Shown here: piece by piece, positions 1 to 8,692 of the stretch
How positions within the stretch are numbered: the first letter of the stretch is position 1
Layout of the letters: each line of letters begins with the position of its first letter
NCBI RefSeq assembly: GCF_018860765.1
Contig: NZ_JAHKPV010000006.1
Location: forward strand, 1 to 64,000
DNA: 64,000 nucleotides
Source of the DNA: Marinobacter salexigens
GTDB lineage: Bacteria; Pseudomonadota; Gammaproteobacteria; Pseudomonadales; Oleiphilaceae
Direction: 5' to 3'
The notes under the pieces: model-generated
The model's database searches: none
What the model saw: only the letters and a program-made list of their open reading frames with translations
Told to the model about the DNA's origin: nothing
Program-made: the position numbers and the translations under genes

Positions 1-10
1 TCATAAAGAC

Positions 11-99
11 ACATAACGCTTAGGTAACCGGCGCCGGAGCGCAGCGGAGGGAACCAAAAGCGGTACGCTTTTGGCGTCCGGTTGACCGTCTTGTTAAGG
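11..99 (-). other. integron attC recombination site 1
   Basis: Outer core sites ACATAAC (11-17) and GTTAAGG (93-99) enclose inner arms GGTAACCGG (23-31) and CCGGTTGACC (78-87). The arms pair except for one unpaired C in the right arm, the usual single extrahelical base of an attC. Because the longer arm is the L'' side, the site is oriented on the minus strand. It lies just downstream of the minus-strand gene at 108-344, as expected at the end of a cassette. The loop region is itself partly self-complementary. Confidence 0.75.
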
Positions 100-107
100 G
101 TTGGTCG

Positions 108-344
108 TTAGCGTTTACCAAGCCCTGGAGCTCCTGACGGGATCTCACTCGTTCTGATTTGATTGAAGCCGCTGACCCGATGAAATTCTTCCCGCTTGAC
201 CTTTTGTTCCAGCAACAGTATTCGAAGCGTCAACTTTGCCTTTTTCCCCTGTGTGTCAGCTTCCGCAAGATCACGCCGTAACTGCTCAAGGTTATTTTTC
301 ATCTGGGTAAGCTTACTCTGCTTCCTTTTGCGCTTCTTTTTCAC
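108..344 (-). CDS. small basic cassette-encoded protein, unknown function
   Basis: A 78-residue, highly charged protein. The first 15 residues are almost all Lys/Arg, followed by a heptad-like Leu/Lys stretch that may form a helix. I do not recognise a family. It is flanked by attC sites at 11-99 and 361-445 and points the same way as both, so it is the cargo of a single integron gene cassette. A purine-rich GGGAGGG stretch precedes the ATG. Cassette proteins of this size are commonly orphans; a nucleic-acid-binding role is possible from the charge alone but is only a guess. Confidence 0.6.
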   Translation of the reverse strand: MKKKRKRKQSKLTQMKNNLEQLRRDLAEADTQGKKAKLTLRILLLEQKVKREEFHRVSGFNQIRTSEIPSGAPGLGKR

Positions 345-360
345 ATTGAGCCCTCCCTTC

Positions 361-445
361 CCTTAACGCCTGCATAAACGGCGCCCGACTAGGGCGTCCG
401 GTGGAGGGCCATCGGCCCGGAACGTATTTAATGCATTGGTTAGAA
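361..445 (-). other. integron attC recombination site 2
   Basis: A textbook attC. CCTTAAC (361-367), three-base spacer, TGCATAAA (371-378), a long partly paired centre, TTTAATGCA (427-435), three-base spacer TTG, then GTTAGAA (439-445). The right inner arm carries one extra base relative to the left one, which sets the orientation to the minus strand, the same as attC 1. It marks the end of the promoter-proximal cassette (about 446-1030) and the start of the cassette carrying the gene at 108-344. Confidence 0.85.
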
Positions 446-760
446 GCCGGTCACCCGATGGTTTCCGGTCCACACCAAAACGTCCATGCGTACTCCAAAA
501 AAACCAAGCACTGGCTCGCGGTCCGGCACCGATACAAACCACCAACTTACCCGGCCTACTCAGAACTTTCGGCGAACAGCCCCACAACCTGGGCACGTTG
601 CCGATAACCCGTAAAAACCAATGCCGGCTACCAATTTTGATGCAGAGTTCGATGGCCTTGGCCGTTACCGAAAGTTTAAATCTTTACTCCAGGTTTTCCG
701 CCAAGGCCCATGCACCCAACCACCAAAAAATCACCAGAGCCTTGGCTTATAACAGCTAAT
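446..760. other. cassette body without a convincing gene
   Basis: This 315-base stretch sits between attC 2 and the inverted-repeat region and would be the attI-proximal cassette. A minus-strand frame stays open from about 690 into attC 2, but it has only a GTG start (596) and continues through the recombination site, so I do not call it. I see no recognised protein family on either strand. Non-coding or decayed cassettes are common in chromosomal integrons. Confidence 0.4.
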
Positions 761-1027
761 TATACGAACGAGTTCGCATATCACTCATTCGCAAAACTCC
801 ATTCAAACACACTTAAAAGAAAAAGATTTTCGCAATAAAAACAGATTCTTGAGCATCAATCGCCAAGACTAGCGCCGGAGTTATACGCCCTCTCTCGGGT
901 CGTTCGCGCTTTCGCTATGGGCGTATAACTCCGCCGTTCTTGCTCTTACTTTCAAACCTTATCAGATAGTTACAGCTATTTCTCATATCCCTTCTGGAGT
1001 TTTGCGAATGCGTTCGTATAACTCCGC
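761..1027. repeat. nested inverted repeats with repeated CGTATAACTCCGC
   Basis: Three layers of inverted repeat share one centre. 761-770 pairs with 1011-1020 (10 of 10). 786-801 pairs with 995-1010 (16 of 16). Between them 876-890 pairs with 919-933 (15 of 15). The left outer arm carries 15 additional bases (771-785) that split it relative to the right arm. The 13-mer CGTATAACTCCGC occurs directly repeated at 922-934 and 1015-1027. No coding sequence is apparent. It could be a small non-autonomous mobile element or decayed integron recombination sites; the core resembles GTTATAC but the polarity is opposite to an attC. Confidence 0.6.
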
Positions 1028-1102
1028 TACGCCTCACCCCTTGACCTCAGTCGAAACCGGTATGCTTTGCTACATTCAGCTTTCAGCCATGGAGGTGCGG
1101 CT

Positions 1103-1225
1103 GTGCCTAAATCACCTTTCTGCAATCTGTTCGCACCGAAATTAGAGCCAAGCAGTACAGCTATCGAACCGAGAAAACCTATCTCAGCCGGGTTCGCCAG
1201 TTCATTCTGTTTAATGACAGAAAGA
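1103..1225 (+). pseudogene. intI: 5' remnant of integron integrase intI, frameshifted and truncated
   Basis: Reading from the GTG at 1103 gives PKSPF. After a one-base deletion near 1119 the frame beginning at 1120 gives LQSVRTEIRAKQYSYRTEKT followed by YLSRVRQFILFNDRK. This matches the N-terminal DNA-binding start of integron tyrosine recombinases, whose usual pattern is a short SPF..VR..IR..HYS.RTE.AY..WI..FI.FH block. The frame then stops and no catalytic domain follows before trxC. The fragment runs on the plus strand, away from the minus-strand cassettes, which is the standard intI/array geometry. The integron therefore has no resident active integrase here. Confidence 0.75.
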
Positions 1226-1406
1226 GCGCCTCGGGGTGACGGGCAAACGCGCGGTTTAAGAGTTATCCCGTAAATCTGTGGATAACTTTGTGAAAAGGCG
1301 CGGGACAAGCCAGTTCAGGCCAGTTAAAACGGGCGTTCGACAAATATGACCGTTAACTGACCAGATTATTTACTGCTCAATCACATCCCGCGCTGAGCTA
1401 CCCTTT

Positions 1407-1847
1407 TCAGCAGCCGTTACTCTGCAGCCATTGGTCGATTTGGCCCTTGTTCATGGCGCCACTTTGGCGAGCGAGCTCGCGGCCATTGCGGAACAAAATC
1501 AACGTAGGGATGCTGCGGATACTGTATTGCCCTGCCGGGCCGGGGTGCTCTTCCGTACTAAGCTTGGCAAAACGCACTTTGCCTTTCCAGCCACGCGCTG
1601 CCTGCTCAAACTGCGGCGCCATCATTTTGCAGGGGCCGCACCAGCTCGCCCAGAAATCTACCAGCACCGGTAAGTCGCTGCGGCCCGTATGGGCTGCAAA
1701 GTTTTGCCCTGTAAGCTCAAGTACGCTCTCTGGCCACAACGGCTGTTTACAAGCACCGCAATTACCGCCCGATGCCAAACGGGCAGCAGGCACACGGTTA
1801 ACCTTGTCACAGTGTGGACAAACCACATGTTTAAGATCGTCACTCAT
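1407..1847 (-). CDS. trxC: thioredoxin 2 (TrxC) with N-terminal zinc finger
   Basis: Cytoplasmic thiol-disulfide reductase. The 146-residue protein starts with a zinc-binding region, Cys10-x2-Cys13 and Cys30-x2-Cys33, which separates TrxC from TrxA. The thioredoxin fold follows with the active site WCGPC (Cys70, Cys73) and the cis-proline motif SIPTL near residue 113. TrxC is known as an oxidative-stress-responsive reductant that can also reduce ribonucleotide reductase. Start ATG is preceded by GGTGGAT. It stands alone, 33 bases downstream of the DUF2750 gene on the same strand, so the two may share a transcript. Confidence 0.95.
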   Translation of the reverse strand: MSDDLKHVVCPHCDKVNRVPAARLASGGNCGACKQPLWPESVLELTGQNFAAHTGRSDLPVLVDFWASWCGPCKMMAPQFEQAARGWKGKVRFAKLSTEEHPGPAGQYSIRSIPTLILFRNGRELARQSGAMNKGQIDQWLQSNGC

Positions 1848-1880
1848 GCATCCACCTCACAATATACAAAGTTGGTAAAT

Positions 1881-2264
1881 CTAGAAGCTGGACAGTTCAT
1901 CTTGCAGGTCTTTTTTCAGCTCGTTCGCTTCGGTTATCCACAGGGTCTTGTCTGCACCCGGAAATACCCCCACCAACAACCCGTCTTTCGATAAACCCGG
2001 CACCCACTTTTTGAAAAAATCCGGCAGCGAAATGCTTTTCGGAGTCAGTTCATCAGATCCCTTGGCATATTCAGCCGCGAACTCCGAGCTGGGCCAAACC
2101 GGGAGGTGGGCCACGCCATCGTCTTCTGAAACGATGGACAGAAAACGGCTATCGGAATTAACAAGGATCCAGATCTCCCGCTCTTCCAGAACAGCGCTTA
2201 GAAAGTAGTCGTATCTCTCTTCGCCATCCATTTCGAGTACGCTGGTTAACTGCTCATCACTCAT
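1881..2264 (-). CDS. DUF2750 family protein
   Basis: A 127-residue acidic cytoplasmic protein. The pattern ERYDYFLSAVLEEREIW near the start, a central VWPSSEFAAEYA segment and a C-terminal helix rich in Glu/Lys match the DUF2750 family as I remember it. No catalytic residues are evident. It sits between the DUF2339 gene (29 bases away, same strand) and trxC. Function is unknown; family assignment is from pattern memory, not a search. Confidence 0.8.
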   Translation of the reverse strand: MSDEQLTSVLEMDGEERYDYFLSAVLEEREIWILVNSDSRFLSIVSEDDGVAHLPVWPSSEFAAEYAKGSDELTPKSISLPDFFKKWVPGLSKDGLLVGVFPGADKTLWITEANELKKDLQDELSSF

Positions 2265-2293
2265 AGTCTGGTTCTCTGTTTTATAAATTTAGC

Positions 2294-4873
2294 TTACGGA
2301 GCTTGGGTACTGGAACGCTGCGCTTTTCGGTACATCCATGCAAGGCCAAGCAGAGCGAGCCCCAACCCCATAAAGGCCGCAACGCGCCACAAACCTTGCA
2401 AACCAGCCATATCGATAAGGAAAATTTTACCAATTACAATCCCCAACAAAGCCATGCCAGCCTTATACAAGATAATATGGGCACTCTTCGTGGAATAAAC
2501 AGTGGAGTACAGGATTGCCACAATGGCGTAGACCATGCCGACTACGGAATAGGTATACAGCTCCCCCTCTGTTACGCCATGCCAAAGTTCGATATCGCTC
2601 CCTTGCCAGAGCTGGCGAATTTGCAAAGCAGTGAATAGAAGGAACCCTGCCCCAGCAACACACAGTGACCAAAGCTTGGGCGCAATTTGCGGGAACCGGC
2701 TGATAACAAGAGCCAAAAGTACCGGGCCACCAAAAGCAGGCAAGAGCATATTGAAGATGGGCGTGCTGCCAATGAAGTCACCGCTCCACCAAGGATTATG
2801 CAAAGTGGTCAGCGTTAGGTAGCTGATAACGGAGAGGGTCAGCAGAACCCATGAGAACAGTCGGTAGAGCCAAGCCAATGACTGACTGGATTTTGCCCGG
2901 ACCGCATAAGTCACACTGAGAGCACCCCAAAGCAGCGTATTCATGGTTGCTTCGATCGGACTGTATTCGTGAGCAAATATATCGCCATCGTACAACCAGT
3001 AACGCAGCTCTGCGCCCAGGAACAACACCAGCAAATGCAGAGTGGCACCTTCCAACCAAGGGCGAATAGAATGGCCTTTCTCCGCAACCCTTGTAGCCAT
3101 AGCGGCCAGCAGAGTGGCGCCGCCATAAGTCCAAAGCGACCAGTGCACACTGGCATCATATCCTTGCAACCAGGGGTTGAAGGTAAGCCTTGCAACAACC
3201 AGAGCTAACACGCCTTTTAACATTAGGTACAGCTCAGGCATCTGATACCGCCTGGCCAGCCAAGTAAGGCTAACGAACTGAACCGATAAGGCCAGAGTGA
3301 GTGATGCCTCACGGAAGGCCATCACGGTCGCTAGTGAGTAACTTACGTGCGCTGCCATCAATGCCCAGACCACGCCGCTCCCATAACGGGCCAGCCCTTC
3401 CATCCGCCAGGCCAGAACGCCGTATATTGCCCCAAGCACCAAGGTGGCAACCGCCCAAACAACCGATGTTTCGCCATAGCCCTGCAGCAACAGCCAGCCA
3501 AGCACCAGCCATACCAGCGGCGAAAGCAGGGTCAACGAGGCCCAGCGTCGCTGGTCAGCGTAGCGCCCCCACAGCCAAAGGCCCAAACCAGTGGTGGTGA
3601 TGGCGGCAGCAATCAGATAGCTGACAAAGCCAGCTTGCTGTGCCATGGGAATCTGCATCAGATAAAACTGATCGCCATCCATTCGACCCATGTACAACAG
3701 CCAACCCGCAGCACTGGCTAACACGGCACCCCACGGCAAAAACCACAGCGTACTCCGGCTCTGAGGAATCAAATTTGCAGCAGGCAGAATAAGCAGCCAG
3801 CTCCAAAACGCCGGGTTATCACCAGATTGATGTGCAATCGAAATACCCCAGATCGCTAATAGCGGCAGAAGTGCCTCGCGCAAACGTGAAGGGGCTGCCT
3901 GCTCTTGTCCCGGCAAGAACGCAAAAACAATAAACAAAGCGGTCAGATACACGGCCGTCGCCAGTTCAGTAGGCGCTGCAGCCACAGTGGCTGCCCACCA
4001 AAGCAAGGCCCCGGCCAGCGTGGCATACCAAAGCCAATCACGAAAAATGTAACGCATTAACAACAGAGAACTGACCGTAATCAGGAAGCTGTACGAGAGC
4101 ACAAAGGCGACGCTGCCCTCTTCCCCACCGATAAGCAGAGGCACAATATAGGCGCCACTCAGCCCCATAATGGCCAACAATGGGCCATGCACAAGAGCGA
4201 ACACCATGGTGGCTAAGGAGACAACCGCGAGCATGATCAACCCGGCAACTGGGCTGATTAACTGGTAATGGTGAACACCGGCGAGCAGTGCGGCGTATAG
4301 CGTAATACTGCCCCCACCCGCCAAGGCGGCAAACACCTGATCTGTGCTCATGTGCCGCCTGCGCAGGTATTCTGCGCCTGCGTGCAGGGCAACGCCCGTA
4401 ATCAGGGCAAGTAACAGTTGCTGCACAGGGCCTATCAGTCCGGCGCTGATAGAATGGCTCACCATAAAGATGCCAGCGAGCGCGACACTCAGGCCGCCCA
4501 ACCAAACCATCCAGTTTTCTTTTAGGGCGGCTACTATAGGAGACGGCTTACGAGGCGAAACTGGGGTATGCGGCGTGGGTTCAGTGGGTCCGGGTCCGGG
4601 TTCTGGCTCCTCAGGCTCACTCAATATCGCCTCGGCAGGCTCAACAAAAACCGACGCCTGCGTGTCTTGCTCTTGGGCTCCTGAAGGCTGCCCCTGTTTA
4701 ACATGCGAACGCAACTCGGTCAGCTCAAGGCTCAGCGAGGCAACCTCGGCCTTTAGCGCATCAACACGAGCGTCTTGCTCATTCCGCTTTAGGAAAGCCA
4801 GAAGGCCCAGAGCAGAGCCCACAGGTATGAACAGTGCGAGTCCAACGCCAAGCAAAATAAGTATCGCTTCCAA
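2294..4873 (-). CDS. DUF2339 large integral membrane protein
   Basis: An 859-residue protein. An N-terminal membrane segment (residues 1-25) is followed by a predicted coiled coil (about 28-60), a Pro/Glu-rich linker (about 70-115), then more than twenty hydrophobic helices from residue 120 to the end, beginning WMVWLGGLSVALAGIFMV. This architecture is typical of the DUF2339 family, which has no established function. The start is a TTG preceded by AAAGGG. Length and helix count are normal for the family and no damage is seen. Confidence 0.85.
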   Translation of the reverse strand: MEAILILLGVGLALFIPVGSALGLLAFLKRNEQDARVDALKAEVASLSLELTELRSHVKQGQPSGAQEQDTQASVFVEPAEAILSEPEEPEPGPGPTEPTPHTPVSPRKPSPIVAALKENWMVWLGGLSVALAGIFMVSHSISAGLIGPVQQLLLALITGVALHAGAEYLRRRHMSTDQVFAALAGGGSITLYAALLAGVHHYQLISPVAGLIMLAVVSLATMVFALVHGPLLAIMGLSGAYIVPLLIGGEEGSVAFVLSYSFLITVSSLLLMRYIFRDWLWYATLAGALLWWAATVAAAPTELATAVYLTALFIVFAFLPGQEQAAPSRLREALLPLLAIWGISIAHQSGDNPAFWSWLLILPAANLIPQSRSTLWFLPWGAVLASAAGWLLYMGRMDGDQFYLMQIPMAQQAGFVSYLIAAAITTTGLGLWLWGRYADQRRWASLTLLSPLVWLVLGWLLLQGYGETSVVWAVATLVLGAIYGVLAWRMEGLARYGSGVVWALMAAHVSYSLATVMAFREASLTLALSVQFVSLTWLARRYQMPELYLMLKGVLALVVARLTFNPWLQGYDASVHWSLWTYGGATLLAAMATRVAEKGHSIRPWLEGATLHLLVLFLGAELRYWLYDGDIFAHEYSPIEATMNTLLWGALSVTYAVRAKSSQSLAWLYRLFSWVLLTLSVISYLTLTTLHNPWWSGDFIGSTPIFNMLLPAFGGPVLLALVISRFPQIAPKLWSLCVAGAGFLLFTALQIRQLWQGSDIELWHGVTEGELYTYSVVGMVYAIVAILYSTVYSTKSAHIILYKAGMALLGIVIGKIFLIDMAGLQGLWRVAAFMGLGLALLGLAWMYRKAQRSSTQAP

Positions 4874-5201
4874 ATCCCTTTACCTTTTTTAAGAATCCCA
4901 TCCGGTGTAATTCGAGCCGATAGCGCAGCTTGGCAGTCTAGCTTTTTCGGAGCAATAGCTCACCCCAAAAGGAGACTATCCAAGAGCTGCACTTTACGTT
5001 AAGGTCAACATCAGCCAGTCAGACTCGGTTTTACCCAAATCGGGAAAATTGGCACAAGGAGCCCATTGCAACACCGGCAGGGTTGCATATTGCGTTCTAT
5101 ACTCTGGAAAAACACCGGCAGATAGGACAAAGCTCCACAATTTAACGAGGCCCTCACAAGGGGCATTCTGTTCCTCAAGCCATCACCCCAGGACGAGGAT
5201 T
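4874..5201. promoter_or_regulatory. divergent intergenic region before bkdA1
   Basis: This 328-base gap separates the minus-strand DUF2339 gene from the plus-strand dehydrogenase operon, so it must hold promoters for both. A TATACT (5098-5103) is a plausible -10 element for the bkd operon, but no good -35 lies 17 bases upstream, as would fit an activated promoter. An in-frame extension of the E1 alpha frame runs back to 5049 but has no ribosome-binding site. I see no other feature. Confidence 0.35.
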
Positions 5202-6386
5202 ATGACAACAACAAAATCCAAAACCGTTTATACCCCTGTTTTTACGGACGGTGCGGAATATCGCATACCGACCTTCAAACTTCTCAAGCAGGACGGCTCC
5301 CTCTACAAAGGCGGCAAAGCTCCTGACATTGATAAAGAAAAGGCTCTGCGAATCTACCACGCCATGGTAACCACCCGCGTGTTGGACGAGCGTATGCTGG
5401 GTGCCCAGCGTCAAGGCCGTCTGAGCTTTTACATGCAGTGCACTGGCGAAGAGGCTTCCGTTATCGGCAGTACCGCTGCGCTGGACGATGCCGACATGAT
5501 CATGGGCCAGTACCGTGAGCAAGGCGCACTGGCTTATCGTGGCTTTACCATTGACGAGTTCATGAACCAGTTGTTCGGCAATGAGAAGGACTACGGCAAG
5601 GGCCGCCAAATGCCGGTTCACTATGGCTCCAGCAAGCTCAACTACATGACCATCTCATCTCCTCTGGCCACCCAGATTCCACAGGCTACCGGCTACGCCT
5701 ATGGCCAGAAAATGGCCGGGGAGGGGCATTGCACCATTGTCTACTTCGGGGAAGGCGCCGCTTCGGAAGGCGACTTCCACGCCGGCCTAAACATGGCCGC
5801 TGTACACCGCGTACCCGCGATTTTCTTCTGTCGTAACAATGGCTATGCCATTTCCACCCCTGCTGACGAGCAATTTGCCGCCGATGGCATAGCGCCCCGT
5901 GGCTATGGCTACAAAATGGACACCATTCGCGTAGACGGCAACGATATTCTAGCCGTTTATCAAGCCACTGAAGCAGCCCGCAAACTGGCCGTTGAAGAGA
6001 ACCGCCCTGTTTTGATCGAAGCCATGTCCTACCGGCTGGCAGCACATTCATCATCGGATGACCCTTCGGGTTATCGCAGCAAAGACGAAGAAGCTGTGTG
6101 GCGCGAAAAAGACCCCATTCTGCGCATGCAAAACTGGATCACCAAGAAAAAATGGTGGAGTGAGGGTGAAGAAAAAGAGCTGCAGGAACGCCTGCGCCGC
6201 GAAGTACTCGAAACCATGAAGCGGGCCCAGAAACTGCCACCACCCCCATTGGAAACTCTGGTAACGGATGTTTACGACGAAGTGCCTCCGCTGCTGAACG
6301 CGCAGTTTGAGAAACTGAAGGCACACATTCGCAAGTATCCCGATGAATACCCCAAGTCGGCTATTCACGTTCAAGGAGGGGCATAA
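5202..6386 (+). CDS. bkdA1: branched-chain 2-oxoacid dehydrogenase E1 alpha
   Basis: Thiamine-diphosphate-dependent decarboxylase subunit that, with E1 beta, converts 2-oxo acids of Val, Leu and Ile to acyl groups passed to E2. The 394-residue protein has the branched-chain subfamily signature [24 protein letters not shown], the ThDP motif GEGAASEGD...NN (about 182-212) and the loop [11 protein letters not shown] (Ser283-285), which corresponds to the phosphorylation loop of the mitochondrial enzyme. The ATG at 5202 is preferred because GAGGA lies just upstream and the family begins there. E1 beta follows after one base. No E3 gene is found nearby. Confidence 0.93.
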   Translation: MTTTKSKTVYTPVFTDGAEYRIPTFKLLKQDGSLYKGGKAPDIDKEKALRIYHAMVTTRVLDERMLGAQRQGRLSFYMQCTGEEASVIGSTAALDDADMIMGQYREQGALAYRGFTIDEFMNQLFGNEKDYGKGRQMPVHYGSSKLNYMTISSPLATQIPQATGYAYGQKMAGEGHCTIVYFGEGAASEGDFHAGLNMAAVHRVPAIFFCRNNGYAISTPADEQFAADGIAPRGYGYKMDTIRVDGNDILAVYQATEAARKLAVEENRPVLIEAMSYRLAAHSSSDDPSGYRSKDEEAVWREKDPILRMQNWITKKKWWSEGEEKELQERLRREVLETMKRAQKLPPPPLETLVTDVYDEVPPLLNAQFEKLKAHIRKYPDEYPKSAIHVQGGA

Positions 6387-6387
6387 C

Positions 6388-7365
6388 ATGGCCAAGATGA
6401 ACATGCTGCAAGCCATCAACAACGCCCTTGATCTGGCGATGGCTGCCAACGACAAGGTTTTGTGCTTTGGAGAAGATGTGGGCATTTTTGGTGGTGTATT
6501 TCGGGCCACCAGCAACCTGCAACAGAAGTACGGCAAAGGTCGCTGCTTCAACACGCCTCTGGTGGAGCAAGGCATTATCGGTTTCGCTAACGGGCTTGCG
6601 GCCCAAGGCTCTTTCCCGGTAGCCGAGATTCAGTTTGCAGACTACATATTCCCCGCCTTTGATCAGATTGTTAACGAGTCGGCCAAGTTTCGTTACCGTT
6701 CGGGCAATCTATTCAACGTGGGCAACATGACTATCCGTACCCCTTACGGCGGTGGTATTGCCGGTGGCCTTTACCACTCGCAGTCACCGGAAGCCTATTT
6801 CGCCCACACCCCGGGCTTGAAGATAGTGGTACCCCGCAACCCGCACCAAGCGAAAGGGCTGCTGCTGGCCTCTATCAACGACCCCAACCCCACCCTGTTC
6901 TTCGAACCAAAGCGCCTGTACCGGGCTTCTGTAGGCGAAGTGCCTGAGGGCGAGTATCAGCTGCCTCTGGGCGAAGCCGAAGTCCTTAAAGAAGGCACCG
7001 ATGTGACGGTGCTGGGCTGGGGCGCCCAGATGGAAGTCATCGACAAAGCCGTCGAGATGGCCGAGAAAGAAGGCTTCTCCTGCGAAGTCATTGATCTGCG
7101 CACGATCCTGCCCTGGGATGTGGAAACCGTCGCTGAATCCGTACTCAAAACCGGGCGTTTGGTCATCACCCACGAAGCACCTCTTACGGGAGGCTTTGCC
7201 GGAGAGATAGCCGCAACGATTCAGGAACGTTGTTTCCTCTATCTGGAATCGCCTATCGCACGGGTTACCGGGATGGATACCCCCTTCCCGCTGGTGCTTG
7301 AGAAAGAGCACTTCCCCAACCACCTGAAGGTCTATGAGGCCATTCGGGAAAGCGTCGAATTCTAA
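6388..7365 (+). CDS. bkdA2: branched-chain 2-oxoacid dehydrogenase E1 beta
   Basis: Second subunit of the E1 heterotetramer, contributing part of the ThDP site and the E2 contact surface. The 325-residue protein begins with an AAGGAGG ribosome site 8 bases before the ATG at 6388. Recognisable features are [17 protein letters not shown] (about 24-40), NTPLVEQGI and the transketolase C-terminal domain containing DLRTILPWD and ITHEAP. The size is standard for BkdA2 or PdhB. It is cotranscribed with bkdA1 and bkdB. Confidence 0.93.
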   Translation: MAKMNMLQAINNALDLAMAANDKVLCFGEDVGIFGGVFRATSNLQQKYGKGRCFNTPLVEQGIIGFANGLAAQGSFPVAEIQFADYIFPAFDQIVNESAKFRYRSGNLFNVGNMTIRTPYGGGIAGGLYHSQSPEAYFAHTPGLKIVVPRNPHQAKGLLLASINDPNPTLFFEPKRLYRASVGEVPEGEYQLPLGEAEVLKEGTDVTVLGWGAQMEVIDKAVEMAEKEGFSCEVIDLRTILPWDVETVAESVLKTGRLVITHEAPLTGGFAGEIAATIQERCFLYLESPIARVTGMDTPFPLVLEKEHFPNHLKVYEAIRESVEF

Positions 7366-7388
7366 GCGGATATCCGGACAGGAGAACA

Positions 7389-8687
7389 ATGATGAGCGAT
7401 TTTATACTGCCCGATATCGGCGAAGGTATCGTGGAATGTGAACTGGTTAAATGGCTGGTGAGTGAAGGTGACCTGATCGAAGAGGATCAGCCAGTTGCAG
7501 AAGTGATGACCGACAAAGCGCTGGTGGAAATCCCCGCCCCCTATAAGGGCCGGGTTACCAAGCTGTACTGGAAAGAAGGCGACATAGCCAAAGTACACGC
7601 GCCGTTGTTTGAGTTGGTGGATGAGAGCGGTGAAAACTCGGATGGTCAGGCCAGCGCCGAAGGTAAAAGCGGCGAGCCCGAGAAGGGCCGCGAGTCTGGG
7701 AGCAGCCCTGAGTCGAAAAATAGCCCTGAACCAAAAGCCAGCCCAGAGTCTGCAGAGACACCTGCTGCCATTCCCTCAGCACGACAAGACGGGCAACGAA
7801 TTCCCGCCAGCCCTGCGGTACGCCGCTTGGTGCGCGAGAATGAGCTGACGCTGTCGGATATCGAAGGCTCTGGCAAAGACGGCCGTGTGCTCAAAGAAGA
7901 TGTGTTATCGCACCTTGAGCAGCCTGCTGCAGAGCGTTCGTCAGCCTCAACAAGCAAACCACATAGGCCGGAACAAAGCCAAGAGGTTCGCGTAGAACCC
8001 ATCAAGGGTATGCAGGCTGTGATGGCCAAGCGCATGGTGGCGTCTGCATCTACCATTCCGCACTTCAACTTCAGCGAAGATATTGATGTGACGGAATTGC
8101 TAAACCTGCGCCAGCAGCTAAAGCCGGAAGCCGAAGCCCGTGGTTCCCGCCTAACCTTGATGCCTTTCATTATGAAGGCCATTGCTCTCGCCGTGCGTGA
8201 GTACCCAATACTCAACAGCCAGATTAACGAGGACGTTACCGAAATCCATTACCAGCCGAGTTGTAACGTTGGGATGGCGGTAGACAGCAAAATCGGGCTG
8301 CTTGTACCTAATGTTAAAAACGTGGGCCAGCTAACCTTGCTGGAAATTGCCGACGAGGTAACCCGCCTAACAGAAGCCGCCCGGGAAGGGCGGGTCAGCC
8401 AGGCAGATCTCAAAGGCGGCACCATCACCATTTCCAACATTGGCGCACTGGGCGGCACCTATGCTTCGCCCATTATCAATGCTCCGGAAGTGGCGATTGT
8501 GGCCTTGGGGCGCACACAGAAGCTGCCGCGCTTTGATACCAACGGGCAAGTAGTGGAACGTTCAATTATGACGATCAGCTGGGCGGGAGATCATCGCATT
8601 ATTGATGGCGGCACCATCGCTCGCTTCAATAACCTGTGGAAGAGCTATTTGGAATCACCGCAAACCATGCTTCTGCACATGGGCTAA
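7389..8687 (+). CDS. bkdB: dihydrolipoamide acyltransferase E2 component
   Basis: Core acyltransferase of the branched-chain 2-oxoacid dehydrogenase complex. The 432-residue protein has one lipoyl domain (lipoyl lysine in MTDKAL, Lys43), an Ala/Pro/Ser/Glu-rich swinging linker (about 80-135), a peripheral subunit-binding domain (about 138-172, RRLVREN) and the catalytic domain with the DHRIIDGG motif (His402, Asp406). A single lipoyl domain is normal for BCKDH E2. GGAGAA precedes the ATG. The protein kinase gene begins 5 bases after its stop. Confidence 0.92.
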   Translation: MMSDFILPDIGEGIVECELVKWLVSEGDLIEEDQPVAEVMTDKALVEIPAPYKGRVTKLYWKEGDIAKVHAPLFELVDESGENSDGQASAEGKSGEPEKGRESGSSPESKNSPEPKASPESAETPAAIPSARQDGQRIPASPAVRRLVRENELTLSDIEGSGKDGRVLKEDVLSHLEQPAAERSSASTSKPHRPEQSQEVRVEPIKGMQAVMAKRMVASASTIPHFNFSEDIDVTELLNLRQQLKPEAEARGSRLTLMPFIMKAIALAVREYPILNSQINEDVTEIHYQPSCNVGMAVDSKIGLLVPNVKNVGQLTLLEIADEVTRLTEAAREGRVSQADLKGGTITISNIGALGGTYASPIINAPEVAIVALGRTQKLPRFDTNGQVVERSIMTISWAGDHRIIDGGTIARFNNLWKSYLESPQTMLLHMG

Positions 8688-8692
8688 CCGGT

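Noticed and set aside
363..596. Minus-strand frame with GTG start overlapping attC 2
   Set aside because: It runs through the recombination site, and attC sites are often accidentally open; no family or ribosome site supports it.
1027..1308. Minus-strand frame of 93 residues
   Set aside because: It is antisense to the intI remnant and runs into the inverted repeats; the plus-strand integrase match explains the sequence better.
2303..2638. Plus-strand frames inside the DUF2339 gene
   Set aside because: They are shadows of a long, well-formed membrane-protein frame on the other strand.
5050..5070. TTGGCAC followed by TTGCA, sigma-54-like, before bkdA1
   Set aside because: The spacing between the two blocks is about five bases too long for a -24/-12 promoter.
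5049..5201. N-terminal extension of E1 alpha
   Set aside because: No ribosome site at 5049, unlike the GAGGA before 5202, and the family does not have this extension.
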